64,000 nt of DNA from Lineus longissimus (Eukaryota > Nemertea > Pilidiophora > Heteronemertea > Lineidae): NCBI RefSeq assembly GCF_910592395.1, contig NC_088325.1, positions 744,001 to 808,000 on the forward strand, written 5' to 3'. The notes under the pieces were generated by a model. The model worked only from the letters and a program-made list of their open reading frames with translations. It ran no database searches and was not told the DNA's origin. Below, piece after piece: positions 1 through 13,960 of the stretch. How positions within the stretch are numbered: position 1 is the stretch's first letter; every line of letters begins with the position of its first letter. A program made the translations under genes and the position numbers.

Positions 1-3000
1 GGAATGATTAGGGTCTTGAAAAGTCTTTGTATTTTATTGATTGGTCTTTTTCGACTCCAGGTCATATTCATCCAATATTTATGTCATTACTCCAATCCCG
101 CGTCTCTCCCGCGGGGAGTTTGGCCCGGGAGTCGAGTTATCCCGTTCCCGGGCACAGCGGGTCGAGTGGCCGCAACCTTTGAAACTTCACCACTTCTCAT
201 TAGATATTAAACAATGCAAAGTCCCCTTGAACGAGGAAACAATTTAGCCGTGGTCATTTGAGACTTGAATAGCCTTGTCAAAGGAACAGAATCATTGTTT
301 ACATTATTTAGACTCCTCAAACAGTTTCTCATTGTATGAAAGACCATAATGAACAGCTCAACAAATGTGGTAAACTTGTAATTGGTCGACGAATTTTAGC
401 ATCGCTTGTGAAAACAACTTAACTTAACAAGAATTTCAAATTTGGTTTCGTATTTCAATTTTACAAGTAGGGGGTCTGTGTTCATTGAGAACACATGATA
501 ACTTCGAAATGCATTAGCGACACGCGACACTATTTGATCATTTAATTTGGATTCGATACGAGCACTTCTCTCAAGAGAAACAATGGCCTAGGACACGTGA
601 GACCCCGCCTAAAGCCATGTATGTTAAATAAACCCGGTATACTTTATTCTAAACGAATAATTATATTATACCCGTGTGTGTACAATTTAGATCGTGTTAA
701 CCTCACGGGCACCATGTCTCGTTGGTCGGCGTCTGTTGGTCGCGAGACCGTTGGACCTCATCAATGTAAAGATAATTAGATAGATGTGAAGGGTTCGGAG
801 CGGTTAATTCACCCGGCCGAAACTTCCATCCTCTCGTCTCTGCCATTGCTGAACCGTGAAATACATGTACAACATAATTCTGACCGGAGAGGAAGGCTTC
901 TGATTGATACTACATGTACATGTACTTTACACCATGAACCGTATACATGTATAAAACGGCCCCTTCATGATGTTGTAGGCCTACCCCCGCGGGCCTACTG
1001 AGAGGCTGCAATGACAGCTTCCTGAAACTTCTGAGTGTAGACATCACGGAACAGCATGCTAGCTGACGAAACAAGATTTCGTAACGCATCACCCTACAAC
1101 AAACTTTCCCACAAGTTGCTCAGCTCGCTGGCGCCCTGACGGCCCAGGGCGCGCAAGGTGTCAACCCGTGTCTTCCCCAATGCCCTTCGCCGCCTCCTCG
1201 CCCAACCTTTGTCCCGTGATTACATTTATAGCCGCTGATTGTTCTTAGATGTGGTCAGTACGCCCTCCCCGGGGTGTTATGATCACCCGTCCTGTGATCT
1301 TATCACGGTGTAGGTGCACAGATGTCGGGGCTCGGCCCTCATTGTCACATGATTAGATGGAACACCCCGAGTGTGATTCGATTTCTTCGGTATGGTTTCA
1401 CGACAGACTGTAGATTTTATTGAAAGATTCTGGTTTCGCTGAGGAAAGGATCACAGATGACAGTCGGGGCCGACATGAAAAAACGTTATTGTTACTTTGT
1501 CACGCTTTATCCTGACTGCCTATATCACATAAAAACATGATTGTGAAATTCATGCAAAAACGTGATTGCCCAATCACATAAAAGCAGGATTAATTGTACA
1601 ATCACAGTTTAGCTTGAATGAACCAAATCATGGCGAAGTCTGATTGTATTCAAATTTTCCCTCTGATACCGAACTTATTAGGTCACAAAATGTGTCCCAA
1701 ACTCACTAAATGCCTCAGTCGCTAGAAATGCAAGTCGACAATGTCAGACAAACTCACCCATCGCTGACACCGCGCAGCCCACCGCCTGAGATTGTCGCAT
1801 TGATTGTGTCGCCCGTCATATAGCAGAGACACTCGTCCTCGCGAACACAGCGATTGCGGTTGAGTTGATATATCGTGAGACGAAACATTATTCACTTTGG
1901 ATATAGATTATCATGTTCTGACAATTTCTGTCCGTGCTTTCTTCATACTGTGCTGAGGAGGTGTGGATATGACCATTAAGTGGATGTCCAACATCAAGTT
2001 GTTAGGATACGCGCAGTACTTCGATTGTGACGCGACAGATTTGACGGGCATTGGGAATACCGTATTACATGAACAGGGATTATTTAAACTGATATTTTTG
2101 GTGAGTTCTGACTCCGAATTTAATTCATCGTCAGTGTCCTCCGTTTGATTTGGGTAACTTTATTCTACTCTCTTGGGGCAGGACGTTTTTTTCATTTAGA
2201 CGTTAGACACTTATATTTTGAAGTGCGATTTCTTTGATGGCGGGGGGGGGGGTTAGTTGCCATTACCGCAATAGGAAAATCTTAAACTTACATTACATTT
2301 GTCTTCTTGTTTTGCCTGAAAAGTATGACAGTTGAGATTGTCAGTAGTATCTGAACACCAGCGGTAGTGCACGCTATTCGAAGCTAAGTTGAAGAAAGTT
2401 ACTGTTGACAAATGCCGTCTTTACACGTCAGCTGTGCAAGACCTTCATTTGGAAATAACCGTCTCGCAAATCAAAGGAAGGTCGGACGGGGCAATGCTAA
2501 GTTGCGCCACCGATCACGCAATGAAAAATCACATTTAGCTGTCCAGCTGACAGCGATTGCAAGCGGTCATTTGAAGAACAGACTGTGTTGGAAGTCAGCT
2601 ACGGAAGTCAGTCGTCACTGCCTTGACGCATGGCTTCCTGTGGCTTCAGGCCGCTGTAACACAGACAGACTCTAGTCACGCATCACTGACTTTAAGTGCC
2701 GACTGTTACACACCCAGACAACTTCCATCGCGCCCGTTTAGAACACTTTTTTTAGATTCTTTGATGGCTCTATTTTGAGATGATGTGGACAGTCACACGG
2801 AGGTCAAGAACCATTCGGCTGGCGAGAGGGACGACATTATCTCAACGTCACAGTGTCAAGGTGCAAAGGACGTTACCTTTGCCAGATACTGTATCTGCGT
2901 CCATCTCAGTCTCCAAAAACTCTGTGACGGAGATGGGGGGGGGGGTATTTCCTCGAGCAGAGCCCACACCTCGGTTCCAGAAAGCATGTCTCACAGCCAG

Positions 3001-3920
3001 TGCACTTCCTCTGTCCCGCCAAGACTGTGAACACAACCACAGGGCGCTCACAACAACGAAACCGCCCCAAGTCAAGTATCATTCCATCTGGTCCTGCCAT
3101 TGTCCTTATCGCTGATATATTTGCATTATTTCTGGTTTTATTTGCATTAATTCATCTATATGTTTCCATCCGATTGCCACGCAATCGATGTTTGTGGACT
3201 GACGCCCGTGGAGGAGAGGAAATGATATTCAATTGTTCAAAACCAGGGCAGAAAAAATGATTCAATTGTTCAAACAGGAGTATGGACAGAAACTTTGACA
3301 CATCGCATGTATGTGGTGCAGCTGAGTGATACAGTCAGAGAAAAAAGTGTGTCTAGTGTCTAGCGGTTGAACACAACTAAGATATCTAAGCGTATAATGG
3401 AATCCTTCGTTCCCCGGACATTCTATCCTAGGATATTTCAAACTTCTACACAGGTGTGAGCTTCGAGGTAGTAGAATTACTTGCTATTTACAGGTTATTG
3501 AATGAGACTCTCTTGACCTGAGACGTTTGTAGTTTGTAGTTCGATCTTAACTGACAATTATCTCACTTTTATCATTTCAGATTCAACAAAGTACAGGTTT
3601 AATGGATACTTAAAAAATGACGGATCAGCAGACAGTTCATATTCATTAGGTAAGCTGTTACTGGTGGATGTGCTAGTATTCGGTAATCCATTGCATTTGA
3701 CATCGCCATCTTGATAACTTGCACGGTTAGACCTTGGCCAATGGTATTCATATACACTGTTCAGCTGATCAGAGAATTTGTTCAAGCTCCAGTTGTGCTG
3801 TTTTGCTCGTGTCAGCGTCTGACTCGAAAAGGCGCTGTCCCAACACGCGCTTTTTGAACTGGGAGGTAACCATCGCTCATAGTGATTCGTCCTTGTATTG
3901 GGAATATCATTGGTCAGACA
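1..3920. other. Non-coding stretch, no gene recognised
   Basis: No reading frame here has both coding-like composition and convincing splice sites. The stretch holds two 11-base G tracts (2242-2252 and 2935-2945) and a short direct repeat near 1527-1595 built on the words ATCACATAAAA and GATT. On the minus strand at 3558-3725 there is an open frame rich in Ser, Thr and Asn that could be a cytoplasmic-tail exon. I could not find a matching partner exon, so I do not call it. Confidence 0.5.
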
Positions 3921-3927
3921 AAGGACT

Positions 3928-4052
3928 CAATGGGTGATACGAATAAAGACTAGCAAATGCTTTTATCTGAAACTCCATGTACATTTACACTAGGCCTTTC
4001 TGTACAAAATTGAAGTAAAAGCATTTGCTAGTCTTTATTCATATCACTCAAT
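3928..4052. repeat. Fold-back (palindromic) element
   Basis: The left arm (3928-3965) and the reverse complement of the right arm (4015-4052) agree almost perfectly over about 38 bases, with the shared core AATAAAGACTAGCAAATGCT. A spacer of about 50 bases separates them. No coding capacity is present. This is the structure of a non-autonomous fold-back or MITE-like element. I could not identify a target-site duplication. Confidence 0.75.
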
Positions 4053-6091
4053 GATGATCAAGCCGTTTATGTAAAGTGACAAGTCTAATGGACGTCACTT
4101 GCGTTGGAGGGGTGTTTGATTCGTTATTTGTACAAGCCAGTTCAATGTTTATTCTTAGTCGTCCATATTCTTAGCACCAAACGTCACTTGAAGTCGACTT
4201 CACATGATATCTGTCAGGTCTTTGAGGCGTCTCATGGTTGGAGAACCGTCCTGAAATTTGATGGTTTAGGACCAACGGCCGATGTTCCAAGAACGTCAAA
4301 TATGGCTGTAAAAATAACCATTGGGCGCAATCAGGCAGTCATGTTTGCTTTCCCAATATGGAATGACGATATCAAGGCAAAGAAGTCACTGGAAGTGCTT
4401 TCAGCGAATCTGGGGTCCTCAATTATCCTCGCCACGTGAAATATCATATTATTGCCATGGCCCACTTTTCACAAAACACCTTTCAAGTCCCCTGACTCAA
4501 AACATGTCACCTGAATACAAAGATATGTCTAGGGCGATCTCTGCGACCCGGAGCTTTTTTCTTGCCACCTTTAAGACATATTGGCGTGAGGTAGACCTGT
4601 TATCAATTGTGAAACCCCGCTAATCATGTGATTAAGCGACACCCCGGGCTATGTCAAGCTTTCTAAGTAGTTTTGATGTATTTTGTAAGCTTTTCATAAA
4701 TTTCTATGGGAGAGGAAATCACTTCGACTTCTGAATATCGAATTTCTATGTTGAATTTCTGTATGGTCTTGAAGGACTGGTAGTAGCATTTCATCAACAT
4801 GACCTATTGGAATCACAAGGCCCAGTCAGTGTTAGAAACAAACGCCAGCATTAGCTCAACTGAGCGTTATCTCCTTCGGTGAATTTCTTTTACATAGTAG
4901 CTTTAGCACTGAACGTCAACGTTACTGCTAACGCCGATGGAGTAACTGGACCCTGTTCGGTTCTCGTCGTTGAAGTGAGGTGGATATCTTCAACCTAAGG
5001 CGTTTGCTTTTATTCTGATATTTTCAAACTTTCATTCCTTATATCGGCAATGCCGCAGTCATGGCAGTGTAGAGAATGAATCCAGTATCAAGTACCAATC
5101 TTGTCACAGAGTTCTATACTCTCAGTCTAGCGAATGCCGGCTAATGATATACTAGATAGCTATCATTTCGTACCGAGTGTTTCGGCGTCTCCTGACATGT
5201 CCTATGCTGTCATGAAGATTAACGGGACTAAAACTGAAAGCCAATAGTGTGGTTAACTAATCCCTGAATACAGACTTATCAGGCATTATTTTATCAAACT
5301 GATATCCATAGATTTGCACAGAGGAGAACACGACACATCTGAAACAAAAGGTGCAAAGACCCAGTCAGACCACATTTCGCTGTGAGCATACAGGCCATAT
5401 TCCGGAGTAGGAGCTCGAGGGGAGGGGGTTCCGTCGCAGATCCACCTATACTAGTACTATGTTGTACAAGTTGTTTCTCTGATGTAACTCCTGAAATACA
5501 TAATGAGGTCTCCTGCATTGGTGATCCGAAAACTTTAATGACTTTCAAACATCATCTCGCATTCGCTGACTGCTTAGCAGTCGCTGGTATATATGCTCGA
5601 CACTTTATTATGGTGATTTCATAGCGAGACACTCTCAAGCCAAAACCAACAACATTATGCCTAATACATTCATAAACTTGAGTTTGTGGAGTGTCGCCTT
5701 TCATAAGCGCTTACCACGGTCCATCAAATCACCATAAACAGATAAAACTACTTGAGAGGAAGAACGGGATATGTCCGCTATGAGAGACGGTGGCCCGTTG
5801 CCTTTTGAAGAGGGGCTATTTAACATTGACAGCAGAATAATAGAGTCCGACGCTTAACACCACTGTCTATTTACTTATGATCAAGACAGTACCTTCGGTC
5901 TTTAGGTCTCGTCCTTGGGTACCCAATGATGGTGATAGGTTGCCAAAGGTCTCTATGAAATCTTACACAAACCACTGTAAGAACCGGTTCTGTGCCATAT
6001 CTCCCAAGGCGAGCTTTATCTACATATTGGGACTGGGAGAACCATAATCGGCGCAATAACACGAGAGGTGATATTATTTGATATGAATTAA
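4053..6091. other. Non-coding stretch with one dispersed repeat
   Basis: No gene is supported. The segment around 4850-4970 contains GAGATAACGCTCAGTTGAGC (as its reverse complement) followed by GCTAACGCCGATGGAGTAAC. Both motifs recur, diverged, at 19998-20095, so this looks like one copy of a dispersed element. Confidence 0.45.
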
Positions 6092-6262
6092 GGAATTGAA
6101 CCCGAGGCGGAGGACCTTGGTTGAGTTACCAAGACACTCGAGGGTGGAGCTAAAATACAGTCCAAACCCGAGCCGACAGGCGAGGGTTTGGACGAAATTT
6201 TAGCTCCACCCGAGAGTGTCTTGGTAACTCAACCAAGGTCCGAAGCCGAGGGTTCAATTTCT
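6092..6262. repeat. Large fold-back element, near-perfect arms
   Basis: The segment is a 171-base inverted repeat with arms of about 75-80 bases and only a few bases at the apex near 6169. Both arms contain GACCTTGGTTGAGTTACCAA when read outward to inward, and mismatches are few. It would form a long hairpin if transcribed. It carries no open reading frame. The best explanation is a young non-autonomous palindromic transposable element. Confidence 0.85.
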
Positions 6263-6841
6263 ATTCTAAAATACCTCAAACTTAAAAAGATAGGCCACGA
6301 AATAACTTGAATATGTGCGAATTTGGCAAATTCCATCCATCGCCTGCCCGGAGCGCCGGTAGCGCCGTTGTTTACATTATGTCCGGATCGGCTCGCTCAA
6401 GTGACGCTAAAATCCGCGCAAATGGGCTATTTTGAGCGTTTTTCTCAGCAAATATGTGTAGTGCTCATTAAAAAACTTAGGGTAGTTGATGCTTCCTTGG
6501 CTGATTTGTGTTTGAAGCAGTGTTTTGAGAGCCTCAAACTTCTGAAGTGAGCTGTGTGCATGGTTCCACATTTTAGTGCAACCCGAGGGAACTTTGGTAG
6601 AGCATCTTGGTTGCGTGTCCAAAACACTCCACTCTCAGAACGAGGCTTATGCATTTTCCATTTAAAAGTTGACTTTACGGTACCAAGGTATTTTAGAATA
6701 TAATATTAATGTAATAATTGTGTTGGTTGAAGGAATACGATTTGCCATTGTAAGCCCAATGTCGCCTGGTGTATTTAGGTTTGGGATGTCTATGTTTGGG
6801 ACACAATCATGACGGAAGCAAATTATGAACACGTATATGTC

Positions 6842-6881
6842 ACCATCATCATCATCATCACCGCCGCCGTCGTCGTCGTCA
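6842..6881. repeat. Compound trinucleotide microsatellite
   Basis: Runs of CAT, then CCG, then TCG triplets follow one another directly. Read on the minus strand this gives an Asp-rich open stretch, which is a by-product of the repeat and not evidence of a protein. Confidence 0.9.
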
Positions 6882-7501
6882 AAGTTTATCAAAAATCACA
6901 TTCAAAGGTGTATCAATACAAGATGATGACCAAGTGTTCTCGTGCGCCAAGGCAACAAACTGGTGTTGATATTCTTATCAGATAAGAGCATTTCACACCT
7001 TTTTATAACGCGATGTACAAATATGGATTTGATCGGACTGTTGGGACAGCTGGCCGTGAGGAGTGTCAGGATTTGACACACTCGCATACATTTCTGGGAA
7101 AAAGCTAGACGGTCAGACCTGTGCAATATTTGCGCATGGAAACAGAGACATGGTTGGTCCCAGGGGTCATCTCTATACATGACACGTCGGTCATACTACC
7201 CTCGTCGTTCTGCCGCTGCTGCTGCTGAGATGAAACGTTAGGGCGCCATCGCATTTTGAACGCAGAGATAACCGTGAGTCCGTCATTACTACACTTTGGC
7301 TAATGTCTACTGACTGTGAGTAAGAAGTTTAAAGGGTTCTGTTCCCGCTCCTAGAAATGCCTTGCCATACCATGCCTTGGGTGGGTACACTGGATAGCCC
7401 TGTCTATCATTAGCCAAACCCAAGACGATCAAGATTTTGTCAGTAATAGCCTAGAATGCAGTATCACAATCTAGTCATTCACCGATGCTTACCAAAAAAC
7501 G

Positions 7502-7522
7502 CCCCCCCCCCCCCCCCCCCCC
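7502..7522. repeat. Poly-C tract (21 C)
   Basis: An uninterrupted run of 21 C. Such runs are prone to length error in sequencing and can form i-motif or G-quadruplex structures. Confidence 0.9.
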
Positions 7523-8615
7523 AGGCAAGCGATCTGCGCCAAACCGGCTCTGCAACTCTCTCTTGCTAATAGTTGGGTTGCGCAAAGGAGTGGACCCGTA
7601 CGCATTGAACTTGAATAGGAAGATTATACCAATTATTTTCACAAAAGGTGCATATTTTCTTGAAAACGTGAGCCTTTAAACAAACGAGGAAGCAGAGCGG
7701 TTGGATATGAAGCAAAAACTGTTATCTGTGAGACAACATTGTGGTATTATTTCTCAGAATATGTTTTTTTCAATCTTTGATATTCTGGATGAGTTTGATC
7801 CGGGGTAAAGGAAGTACTGATCTGACGGTTGAAAACTTGTGTAAAAAGAATTCAAATTGGGCCCGTATTGTCCTCACGCAATTGAATCATACAAAAGATG
7901 CCGTTTTGAGTCACAAATATTCGTCAGGGTAGCAAAGCCTGCCAAATATCTCATCTTGCCTAAAGTCAGCCTTACCCTCTTCCTCAGTCGAAAGCAGACA
8001 TCACTGCCACTGCTGCAGGCTACAAGAGGCAACAGCCTGAGCCTGATAACATAGATATCAATCAGAATTGCAAATAATGATTAAGCGGACAAAGGAAATA
8101 TACATGCGCGACTGTATATCAGTGAATGATTTATTGGCCCGGAAAATGAAATGGTAATTTTTAAAAAACGTGACTTATCAAAGTTGCTAGAGGAGTCTCT
8201 ATCTTCTCTCACTGTGTAAGATAAAAATCATACACATGTACAAAGCAACAGATGTTGTACATACGGTTTGACTTTCAAAATGGCCGCCCATCCATGCAAC
8301 CACTCTGCGGTCACGTGTCAGCAACAAGCAACGTCCTCTTGTTGTTGACAAGCTGATCATTTTGCCGCCATTCCCACAATTCCATTGTTTTGGTTGGAAA
8401 TCAATTTCGAATGTGACATTCCGGCATGGGACATCATGACGGTGCCCACATCAATATCAAAACAAGCTGCTGAAGGGTTCATTCGTCACGTGCTTACGAG
8501 CTATTCAGTGTCATCAAACCTGACAACAAGTAGTTTGTAAAGAGTTGTTCCACAATGTCAGTGTTTTGGTCAAACGTTGTCAGATTCCCTTTGGTGTGAA
8601 TCTTTCCACCTGAGG

Positions 8616-8748
8616 TTCTTATTGGAAACTAAAGCACACCTTCTAAAAAGGCTCAAGTTCACTTTACCATTTCGCGCGTCCGCCCGCGAAGGTGAAGAGA
8701 TTCTTATTGGAAGTTAAAGCGTGCACATTCAAAAAGGCACAAGTTAGC
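8616..8748 (+). repeat. Diverged direct repeat, 85-base spacing
   Basis: TTCTTATTGGAAACTAAAGC at 8616 recurs as TTCTTATTGGAAGTTAAAGC at 8701. Each copy is followed within about 15 bases by an AAAAAGGC-CAAGTT word. Copies are about 48 bases long. There is no coding signal. Confidence 0.7.
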
Positions 8749-11700
8749 TTCCAAGTACTATGCGGCCAATACATTTCCCGCCTCTTCCTGGGACTCTCGC
8801 AAGATTACGAGAGGAGTAGTCGGCGTGATAACGACTGTAATATGTCCATGCTGACGTGAGTGCAGAGACAGCGATACCAGTCTGGAATGCCTATGAACAC
8901 TCAACGAGGTTTCGTTCGTGAATTGATACTTGGAGTCTGACACAATTTGACATCAAATTTTGCGGCTCCGATCATGCCCATGTCAATTTTTACTGTCGAG
9001 CACTCAACCTCTTGTCTCGGTACTCAAGAGGTCGTGAAGCGTGTGCGCAGAATCCAAGTGGGTACTTACAAAACGTGCACGCGCTTCCTCAAGAACGCGC
9101 TCGTACCCCGGGATACATACAAAAGGCGCACGCGGCCGGGCAGCCGGTGAAGGACAGTAGCAGTTGGCATCTTACTCGATATTTGGGTGAGAAAATGTCC
9201 GTTCAAGTGTAATGATGTTTGTCAAACAATGCTAATGTGATAGCAAGGACTGGTGCGTCAATTGAAAGAGTCGTTATCAAATTTCATAATCATATTATAT
9301 AGTCAGTCTGGCGGATGTCGGTGACTCGTATTTTTGGCCTCTCACAACTTTGAGAGAACATTGACGATGTTTCGGTACGATGAGATGAGACATCGGATCT
9401 GTTATGATTTCATTGGATTCGGACATCAAACTCTGGACAATTGTTCAAAAGCACAAAAGTCACATTATTCCTAACGGAACATTTAGCGATGTCTGACCCT
9501 CGGTCATACACTGCTGGTATCATCTCAAAAGTTCTCAACATTGTTTAAGCCGAGCATATTAAATTTTTGAAATTTTGTTGGATTTTTTCCCGGATAACAC
9601 GGATAATAAACCTGCTTTATCATTTTCCCAAACTATTGTTATATCAACCTGATACATGATATAAAATAGGCCCGCTAATGATTAATTCATGTTTCCAAAA
9701 CACGCCAAGGGTAACCGCTTCTTTTGTGTGCCTCTCTGCCAGACTTGTCAAACTGTCGCTCCCAGGTACCTGTTTTTGGTTGTTATCGAAAACAGATACC
9801 GACACAACTGACAAGGATCGAGATTCCTTGATTGTCAATTACATCTAAAGATAAATAAATACGTTGCCAACCTGGTGTTATTTGAATTGGGTTCGAAGTG
9901 CGTGGGTTGTCGATTGATTTCGGTACAGGGATGTATTTTTGAATGCTGATCACTATTCTGATCATTCACCATTGTGAGGGACCCACCCCTAAACGCGCCA
10001 GACCTTTTACAAAGCTATGAGGGTCATAAATCCCAAAATATCCAGAGGCGCTTGTCTGCCGCGTGGCCCCCTGCCTCTAAACCTTCCCGCTCCTTGCGAT
10101 CTTTCGATTCCCGCGCGCCTAAATACAGATGCACCAAAATATTGTCCTTAAATTTGTCACGATTTGGAGGCCCCTTCTTGTCTCAATAGTGTTGGTGGTT
10201 CTGCATCAAAAGCGTTGTTATTTTTGAAACCCTTCTTTGTCCCTTTTGATATGTTCCATTGTAACTCTCAGTGTTGCTGTAACGCATGACAATGTGCACC
10301 AGTTTTCTAAATATCCACAATGGCCGGTAATCGCACAAATCGAGGTGAAAAGGGTCTTCTTTCGTTTTGACCTTTTACCCTGACTTTTTGGTCCCTTCTT
10401 TAGAAATCATTTTTCAAACGAATAAACAAACTGAAAATAACTCGCGATGCGCATCTGGAGTTTCGCCGCCAAATTATGCCTTGGTTCTGTAACTTAGACT
10501 TAGCATAGGATAAAGGGGCCTAACCCCTAGTAAACCACACCTCTAAACAACATGACATTGGCTAAACCTTAACTGTTAAACGTTGATAATGGTCCAGTAA
10601 TGGATTCAGAAACATTATCATTCAATTTCAATGATCATCGTCCAAAGCCAGATGCTTGAAATATCAAATTATCTTCCCCTTTGTGCAGCTTATTAAATTT
10701 GATCCTCTCGAATTTCATAAAGTGCAAAACAATGAAATCTCGTGCTTTATTCCAGTGTGGATTTTGTTGATAATCAGAAACGTGGTTTGACAGCGGTTGT
10801 GTGGCTCAGAAGTATTGACCAACCTTTATCAAGGAAATAGACTACTGTTTCCATCAACCGCTGAAGCTTAAGCAATCCACCATTGACCATGCAACTTCAA
10901 AAGCGTTATTACAACAGTAGTACAAATGTATAGTTCTGGTTGTTCAAAACAAGTGAAGTCATCACTTTGGCGTTAATATTAGCTTGGCATTACCTCTTTC
11001 AGTTTATAGTAAACGTAACGCCAAGTTGAATGAAATGCCTGAAGTCAGGGACTGAAGTCGTCCTCAGTCGTGACGAAGAGACAAACCAACAATGTAGCCA
11101 GAGCCGACTGGCCCAATGGCCGACATTTTGGGACTGCCGCAGTCGGTAGCCTCTCAAAGCCACTACGGTCCCCTACAATTTGCCAAGGAGTCTTCATGCC
11201 TGTATTTACAGTGCAAAGGCAGATTAGTGGAAGTTGGCTGTGTTCGTTTTGCCTGTGCCAGTAACCGCGACGGCGATTAATATTTTTTCATCATGCCCTC
11301 TTCTAGTTAATGACTCTGGCCTCTTTAGGATTTGGTCATTAGCAGTCTGGCTACTAAATCTGGCCGGTCATCCATCACTATTTAAGGCAGAGTCAATAGT
11401 CTTCAATGTAGCAACAATTCAATGGGTAGAGTGGCGCCCTTGGGCTCCCTCAATCTGGCCCCGCTCACAGCCACCGCGGACCCTGCAAACAATGGTGCCA
11501 TAGTCGAACCAGTTTCTGTCATTTGGTAGGACTAGATTCTAGTAGGGTGTCGACGGTTGCAGCATTCTCACTCTCAGGAATTCACTGCATGCACAAACGT
11601 AAACCAAACCTCGAAAATTCTAGCCGCCCATTCAAAGCATCCCCCTGAGTGGCCCGCCTGGTGATCCCCAGCGCCACCAGCGAAATCGAAAAGGTAAGGT

Positions 11701-11768
11701 TAGCAACACAGACCTCAGCCCCAGAATGAAACTCCTGTAGGTCACAACCATGATTCAAATGGGGGACT

Positions 11769-12048
11769 TGTGCACCTGGCATATCAAGATGGGGACCCTG
11801 TCACGTCTCAGAAAGAGACACAGCTCCTTTCATCTTGCGCATCTCTTGAGGACTCTTACGTTGAAAAAAAACCTCCCCTTTTCGGAACACCAAAAGCGCC
11901 CTGAATACAGTTTCAACGCCCAGATCTGTGCACCTGGCTGTCGGAGCCGAGGCCCTGTCAGGCCAGCGCCAGAAATAACCATTCTCTCATCTTGCGCATC
12001 TTTTAAGGACTCTCAGGTGGAAAACTAAATTACCCCTCCCACTTTGAA
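11769..12048 (+). repeat. Tandem duplication, 158-base period
   Basis: Two diverged copies begin with TGTGCACCTGGC at 11769 and 11927. Both contain CATCTTGCGCATCT followed by GAGGACTCT or AAGGACTCT and an A/C-rich end. The copies differ by many substitutions and small indels, so the duplication is not recent. No open frame is conserved between them. Confidence 0.7.
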
Positions 12049-13960
12049 CACTATGGTACATTGTAACAGTGATGATCTCTTCTCGAATCTATGCCATCTC
12101 TCTGTCTACCTAGTGATTAAACTGACACAGGGAGAAAGGACTTTCCATGCGGAACCGTTCATTCGTTCATCCTGCGAGCAGGTTTGTTTGTGTCCTCTTT
12201 GAAAGAGGACCTGTTGGTCTTTTAGAGGACAATAGTACAACCATGGTTAACTTGGGTGGAGTGGTCTTGTCTTCGATTGTGACTTGAGACTGAAGACAGA
12301 ATGGGAATCTGATGTACCTGAATAGGGGCTGTACTGATCCATTAAGGTATCCAAATAGACTGGGTCATCTGAATCGGCGGCTGGATAACCTGAATGACTC
12401 CTTTCAGTGATCTCTATCGGTTTTCCATTCAGTATCTCAATATAGGCACCAGTAGTTTTGACGATTTTAGATTATTACACGGCTTGACAGATCTGTTTTC
12501 CCGTTTGTATTGCGTTTGTCGTTACATTCAACATGGTAAAGACATGTTATGGTTCTTCTTTAAGAAAGTTAGTGAGGTTTTCATAGGGAAGCATTTTGCA
12601 AATGTAGCACTCGCTATTGGCATCAGCCGGCGAACAGGCAATCGAGGCGACACAAGTGTCCCAGCATGAACTTGGAAAAGGCGGCACATGAATTGGGAAA
12701 GGCACAGATAGTTGTTGTCCAGACACCAAATGAATCATACAACATGGTCATTGTATCTTAATTGAAAAATAAACAAACATGCTGTGTCAATAGATTAAAT
12801 TGGGTGATTGGTTCGTGATTGCTGATCAAGTAGTGTCGAACTCATCAAAGAGAGGAGTCTTTGTCTTAAGCAGCTGTTGGGCCTTTCAGGTGTCATCGGG
12901 AAGTGCCATCGCCGGAGACGCGTACCTTTGAACAGTCAAAGATGCGTTTGGTAACCTGTTGTCAAGTCCCGTTCCGGTGGTAACCACCACTGGCCTGATC
13001 ATATGGCGTGGAGACGTGAAGCTGTGAAGAGGCGGTAGTGACCATTAGACAGTTCACGATCATGGCTAAGTATGGGCGGATCCCTTCATCAAATGAAGTG
13101 GACGTGCATCCAACAACAAAGCCTATATCACTGATACTGCTCTCATTGATGTCCAGAAGTAGCTTACGTCTTAAGCCCTACTCTGCGAGCATAGGCCAAC
13201 TTTCCCCCATCGTCTTCTGTCCATTAGTAGACTCGGGAATTAATCAAGTAGACGTCCTTTGCTGGAATCAGTGATACCTCGGTCTTGCAGCTGTTACGAC
13301 TCCGTTCACAAGTCAAAAGGCAGTTTGTCATAAAGTATTCGGTGCTGGAACCAAAAAGGTTCTCCATAGCATTTCTATAGTCATTGCTGGTACCAAGTGT
13401 TTTGAAGGCTTTTCGTCGTTGCCAGTCCTCTCTCTGATATTCTCTGTCCATGCTTGGCCCTGTGGCCTTTGCACGATAAATTTCATGCGATTACTTGATG
13501 TTATTACTTTTCTTTACTGTATCATACCATAGCATAGACAACTAACTAATAACAAATCACAACACATGCTAGTCATTAGTGACCATTTCCTCTTTTATGA
13601 CCACATATGCACAGGCGAAACAAAATGATATGTTTTGTAGGAAATCAGCGCCAGTTTGTTGAATATTGCCCTATAATCCAGTTTGTTGACCCAAAGGCTC
13701 TTTCCCTAAAAGCCATAGAATGACTCGTCTTATGCTATTATGTACCCTATAGCTTTCTAAATATTATGTTTGGCGTTTTGATAGGCTAAAACAACACCAA
13801 ACGACTTGAAGCTCAGCAGGCCCGTACCCATACGACACAACACAACACCGACACTACTAGTATTGTTCATCACCCCTGTGCTTATTGATCGTGTATTCTG
13901 TGCTAATTTACGCTAATAAGACAAGAATGGCGCCCAATAGCAGATGGGCCGAGATGTTAT

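Noticed and set aside
3558-3785. Minus-strand open frame rich in Ser/Thr/Asn as a possible tail exon
   Set aside because: Composition is suggestive, but there is no partner exon, no domain and no clear acceptor.
6662-6892. Asp-rich minus-strand frame
   Set aside because: Produced by the CAT/CCG/TCG microsatellite.
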